This document shows, one piece after another, positions 60,594 to 64,000 of a stretch of DNA of 64,000 bases; the first letter of the stretch is position 1; every line of letters starts with the position of its first letter. The notes under the pieces were generated by a model that worked only from the letters and a program-made list of their open reading frames with translations, was not told the origin of the DNA and did not search any database. Source of the DNA: Paludibacteraceae bacterium. Lineage in GTDB: Bacteria; Bacteroidota; Bacteroidia; Bacteroidales; Paludibacteraceae. Where the stretch lies: contig JAKSKV010000005.1 in assembly GCA_024401555.1 (NCBI GenBank), forward strand, positions 55,703 to 119,702, given 5' to 3'. The translations under genes were made by a program, and so were the position numbers.

Positions 60594-60601
60594 CAAATTT
60601 A
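60594..60601 (-). promoter_or_regulatory. -7 element of the CotH-type gene
   Basis: TAAATTTG on the minus strand, 60 bases before the start codon. Confidence 0.5.
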
Positions 60602-60640
60602 CTGTTTTTTTCCAAAGATGCGTAGCGAAATCAACATTTT

Positions 60641-60675
60641 TCACAAAAAGAAAGACCGGACATCGCTGCCCGGTC
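60641..60675 (-). terminator. Terminator of the right-edge T9SS type B gene
   Basis: The perfect 6-bp arms GACCGG (60654-60659) and CCGGTC (60670-60675) are followed on the minus strand by TTTCTTTTTGTGA. Confidence 0.65.
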
Positions 60676-60695
60676 CTCCAAAAAGTAGTTGATTA

Positions 60696-63600
60696 TTAAT
60701 CCAATTTCACGATCTCGATGGTTCCTCTTACGATCAATCCATTGCCCATCACTAACTCGTAGTAGTAAACGGCTGGATCCGCCATCGCACCCTTGCGGGT
60801 AGTTCCTGGCCAACCATCGTTGCCTTGGAATATCTTTTGTCCGTAACGGTCGAAGATAACCACCTTATGACGCTCCATGAAGACATCGTTCAAACCATCC
60901 TTGGTGTATGGTGTGAAGGCGGTTGGGATTTGTTGCAAGACATCCACCTCAGTCACACCGGTCGATGCGGCAGGACAAACGCCATCGGAGATGGTCGCGT
61001 AGTAGTAGGTGGTGTCGGATGGATAATCCACGATGTAAGGACGCTCCGAATATCCTGCGATCTCGTAAACCTCGTCCTCCTCATCATCTGGATCATCGAA
61101 CTCAAATCCGGTACCCTCAAGGCTATTGTAGTTCTCCAAATCATACTTGCCGACTACCTTGCTCCATACCAAGTAGTGGAACTTGTAAGGAGTGTTCAAT
61201 ACCAAAGTGATGCTCTCACCATTCCAGATACGCGCTGGATCGTGCGGATCAGTCTCGATGAAGATACTGTCTGGGTTGTATCTTTGGTGAACATCCAAGC
61301 TGATGGAGTCGTGTACGAACAACTTGTTGCCGCGCAATTGCTCAAGAGCGATTGAATCGTTCGCAAGGTAGAGCAACGAATCAGCGGTGGTAAGGGTATC
61401 GTCGGAACAGCTGATCATCATGTGGGAGTCGAACGATGTGGTAGATCCGCATCGGTTCTCCGCATAGTAGGACGCCAACTTACCATTGAAGCTGTAAGCG
61501 ATTGGTCCTGTGATGGAATCGGCAGGATCATAATCCTTACCATCCAATTGCCATCCCTCCTTGGTAATCGTCGCACCCATGCTGTCCACGCATTGGAGAT
61601 ATGGAGCCAAATCGATGACGTTACCCTCACAGACAGGCATCTCTGCCGATGTGATCTTCACTTTTGGTCTCTCCAACACATTGATGTAAGCAGTAGCGGT
61701 ATCGGAACATCCTGTCAAGGTATCCATCGCCACGAATGTATAGTAACCACTCTCGCTACGTTGTGTCAACTTGGTCAATGCCTCGGCAGCCTTCTCAGGA
61801 CTTTGTGTCTTGAAGTACTCCTCGTACAAATGACGGTAGGTGTAAGGGTTATCACTGAACATCAAGTTCTCCTTGCTTGCGGATCCCTTATAGTAGTCGT
61901 AGTTGAATACACTCGGTACTCTACGGATGGTACCGTTCGCTCTGACAATCTCCACATAACCCTCAGCGAAACGGAAGCTTTGGCTTGCGAGAGATACACC
62001 CTGCAAATCGGTCACACAAGTATCTGTCGAGAAGGCATCGAGGTTAACGATGCTCTCCGCAGGTTGTACCTTCACGAACTTGCTGACACTATCGGTGTTG
62101 CCACACATATCGATGAAGTAAATCCATACGGTGGTAGAAGAACCGATGCGAGAACCACCCGCAGGAACTTGAACGATCTTGATATGATCCGTCTCAGCAC
62201 AATTGTCGGAAACGCCTGATCTTGCCTCGTTGATGAAGTCTGGCACCTCAGAGTTACACTCCTTCAACTTGTTAGCCAAAACAGTATCTCTCCAGTTCTC
62301 TGGATAGGTGAATGTTGGGCCTACCGTATCGCGGACCAAAATGTGTTGAACCATGGTGTCGGTATTTCCGCAACGGTCCATAGCGACGTAGATACGGTCA
62401 ATGTCGTAACTGTAGTAGTCGCAAGAGGCAGGATCCGTAGATCGGTTATTCTTCTCGATAACAGAGATCTTCACGTTCGGATCACAGTTGTCTGAAGCGG
62501 TCACCGCAATTGGTTCGAACACGTCATTCTCACAAGAGATGAGCGTATCACGCAAAACATCGATGAAATGAGGTGCGATGGTATCCTTCACATAGATTAC
62601 CTCCTCACAAGATTGAACATCACCTCTCAAATCCTGTACCTCGTAGATACGGGTGACGGTGGTCTCACAAGAGTCGCCTGCCAAGACATCCGTTGATCGG
62701 AATGATCCTGGTTTGATCTTCGCCTCGTTGGTATAAGATCCGCCCGCAGCCTTAAACTCCTCGAAGGTAGCGTATGGTGCAGGAATCTCATCCACGCAAG
62801 CGTAAACGGAACCTTCAAGTGTACCAGGACAGAAGAGGGTATCAACACCGAAGTCCTCAACGACAACCACCTGTTCACAATATGCGGTGTTGCCCGACTT
62901 ATCGGTGTAGCTCCAAATAATCTTGGTCTCACCGATTTGGAAGTTACCCTCCAATGGCGTACCATCCTCACGGACACCGACAGCGGTAATCAATCCATCA
63001 CAAGAGTCTTTTACCGTAGGGATGACCAAACCAGCGGCAACGGCCTCCTCGTAAGTGGTCACATCCTTGTATCGAGACTTCTCTGTAATGTTGGCGCGGA
63101 TGGTATCCAACTCGTCACAAAGTGGAACTGGAGGGAAGGTATCCATCACAATCACATTTTGAGCACAAGTGTGAGGTGTCGTGCTGAACTCGCTGACGAA
63201 TGTCCAGACAACCGTGGTGGAACCCTTCTCATAAATATCAGTCATCAACTTGCCATCCTCTCTGCTTGGCTTGCCCTCGATGCTATCGTTGGTACAAGCA
63301 TCCTTCGCATAAGGGATGTTCAATTGGAGATGGCTGCCATCAAACACACACTCGTTCATGGCGAGATAAACAATCGTATCCTTCAACGAGTCACAATCGA
63401 AGACTGGCTTCAGGTCGCTTTGGATGAATACATATTGTTCGCAAGAGTCAACTGTCGTAGAGTATTCGCTGACGAACTTCCAGATGATGGTGTCGCGGCC
63501 GACCACATACTTGTCGGTCATCGAAGCACCGCTCAATCTTCTACCCTCGCCCCAGATCGTATCGTTGGTGCAAGCGTCCAATGCGAATGGTGTGTTCACC

Positions 63601-64000
63601 TTCAAATCCTCGGCGCTGATCTCGCAGACACCCTCCAAAACCTTCTCGATCGGATCGTTCTTCAACGAGTCGCAATCGAAGACTGGCTTCAAGTCGCTTT
63701 GGATGAATACATATTGTTCGCAAGAGTCAACTGTCGTAGAGTATTCGCTGACGAACTTCCAGATGATGGTGTCGCGGCCGACCACATACTTGTCGGTCAT
63801 CGAAGCACCGCTCAATCTTCTACCCTCGCCCCAGATCGTATCGTTGGTGCAAGCGTCCAATGCGAATGGTGTGTTCACCTTCAAATCCTCGGCGCTGATC
63901 TCGCAGACACCCTCCAAAACCTTCTCGATCGGATCGTTCTTCAAAGAGTCGCAATCGAAGACTGGCTTCAAGTCGCTTTGGATGAATACATATTGTTCAC
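60696..64000 (-). CDS. Large HYR-repeat surface protein with T9SS type B sorting domain, 5' end cut by the window
   Basis: The frame is open to the right edge; about 1101 residues of the C-terminal part are visible. The N-terminal visible part is tandem 93-residue repeats (PVFDCDSLKNDPIEK ... TIIWKFVSEYSTT), then diverged HYR-like modules with IYEVQDLRGDVQSCE and DNCDPNVKISV, each ending in a Cys-bearing strand. After an Ig-like region (about the last 400 residues) comes the gliding-motility-associated type B sorting domain: PTAFTPYTKDGLNDVF, VVIFDRYGQKIFQG, YYYELVMGNGLIVRGTIEIVK. It should be exported by T9SS and attached through a type B route that may use PorP/SprF-like partners. The true start and total length are outside the window. 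Confidence 0.88.
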   Translation of the reverse strand, partial: EQYVFIQSDLKPVFDCDSLKNDPIEKVLEGVCEISAEDLKVNTPFALDACTNDTIWGEGRRLSGASMTDKYVVGRDTIIWKFVSEYSTTVDSCEQYVFIQSDLKPVFDCDSLKNDPIEKVLEGVCEISAEDLKVNTPFALDACTNDTIWGEGRRLSGASMTDKYVVGRDTIIWKFVSEYSTTVDSCEQYVFIQSDLKPVFDCDSLKDTIVYLAMNECVFDGSHLQLNIPYAKDACTNDSIEGKPSREDGKLMTDIYEKGSTTVVWTFVSEFSTTPHTCAQNVIVMDTFPPVPLCDELDTIRANITEKSRYKDVTTYEEAVAAGLVIPTVKDSCDGLITAVGVREDGTPLEGNFQIGETKIIWSYTDKSGNTAYCEQVVVVEDFGVDTLFCPGTLEGSVYACVDEIPAPYATFEEFKAAGGSYTNEAKIKPGSFRSTDVLAGDSCETTVTRIYEVQDLRGDVQSCEEVIYVKDTIAPHFIDVLRDTLISCENDVFEPIAVTASDNCDPNVKISVIEKNNRSTDPASCDYYSYDIDRIYVAMDRCGNTDTMVQHILVRDTVGPTFTYPENWRDTVLANKLKECNSEVPDFINEARSGVSDNCAETDHIKIVQVPAGGSRIGSSTTVWIYFIDMCGNTDSVSKFVKVQPAESIVNLDAFSTDTCVTDLQGVSLASQSFRFAEGYVEIVRANGTIRRVPSVFNYDYYKGSASKENLMFSDNPYTYRHLYEEYFKTQSPEKAAEALTKLTQRSESGYYTFVAMDTLTGCSDTATAYINVLERPKVKITSAEMPVCEGNVIDLAPYLQCVDSMGATITKEGWQLDGKDYDPADSITGPIAYSFNGKLASYYAENRCGSTTSFDSHMMISCSDDTLTTADSLLYLANDSIALEQLRGNKLFVHDSISLDVHQRYNPDSIFIETDPHDPARIWNGESITLVLNTPYKFHYLVWSKVVGKYDLENYNSLEGTGFEFDDPDDEEDEVYEIAGYSERPYIVDYPSDTTYYYATISDGVCPAASTGVTEVDVLQQIPTAFTPYTKDGLNDVFMERHKVVIFDRYGQKIFQGNDGWPGTTRKGAMADPAVYYYELVMGNGLIVRGTIEIVKLD
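63402..64000 (-). repeat. Near-perfect 279-bp tandem repeats
   Basis: Two full copies (63402-63680 and 63681-63959) and the start of a third encode identical 93-residue units. Only two base differences were seen between the copies (near 63410 and 63945). The array continues past the edge, so the copy number is unknown. Confidence 0.92.

Overview
The window reads as a chromosome segment of an uncultured-type member of the Bacteroidales (Bacteroidota). The evidence is internal: almost no Shine-Dalgarno sequences; repeated TAnnTTTG -7 promoter elements instead of TATAAT; a long two-domain IspG; a fused SecDF; lipoproteins with late lipoboxes; and several type IX secretion (T9SS) cargo proteins with type A or type B C-terminal sorting domains. 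No tRNA, rRNA, CRISPR array, insertion sequence or prophage was seen. Two genes are cut by the window: an arsP-type permease at the left edge and a very repetitive T9SS type B protein at the right edge.

Left part (1-10.4 kb): an arsenic operon on the minus strand (arsR, then arsE-, arsF-, arsG-, arsC- and arsP-like genes) with two near-identical ArsR-type operators, one before arsR and one before arsE. Then fabD, a secreted DNA/RNA endonuclease lipoprotein and nadC, a DUF4783 gene divergent from rlmH, and a fabH-fabK-fabF fatty-acid cluster behind a clear promoter.

Middle part (10.4-31 kb): a methyltransferase, two tandem membrane proteins that share a TerB-like plus J-domain cytoplasmic tail but have unrelated periplasmic parts, a T9SS-exported M6 metalloprotease, a GT-C-like polytopic protein behind a terminator-like hairpin, an O-antigen-type flippase, a LOG-family hydrolase with a sacsin/Hsp90-like ATPase, and a tight run cls - DUF59 - lpxH-like - rarA - S41 protease - sugar nucleotidyltransferase.

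Right part (31-64 kb), almost all on the minus strand: an orphan surface glycan-binding-like lipoprotein; a giant protein of about 3258 residues built from some 40 copies of a GCDS repeat, followed by an outer-membrane beta-barrel gene; a three-gene cassette with a DUF3990 ADP-ribosyltransferase-like toxin candidate; fabG, ispG, secDF; lemA with a TPM-domain gene; an operon of an AAA+ sigma-54-type regulator, lptE, a conserved TPR-like protein and secG; ridA divergent from it; a small lipoprotein with a structured leader and high-expression codon use; an FKBP isomerase with pdxY; a CotH/lamin-tail T9SS protein; and the right-edge T9SS type B protein with near-perfect 279-bp tandem repeats.

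Together the genes describe an envelope-focused, saccharolytic or proteolytic anaerobe: lipid A, phospholipid and fatty-acid synthesis, Sec and Lpt export parts, and large T9SS surface proteins, with arsenic detoxification and a possible toxin cassette as accessory modules. Functions are assigned from recognised motifs only; no database search was possible.
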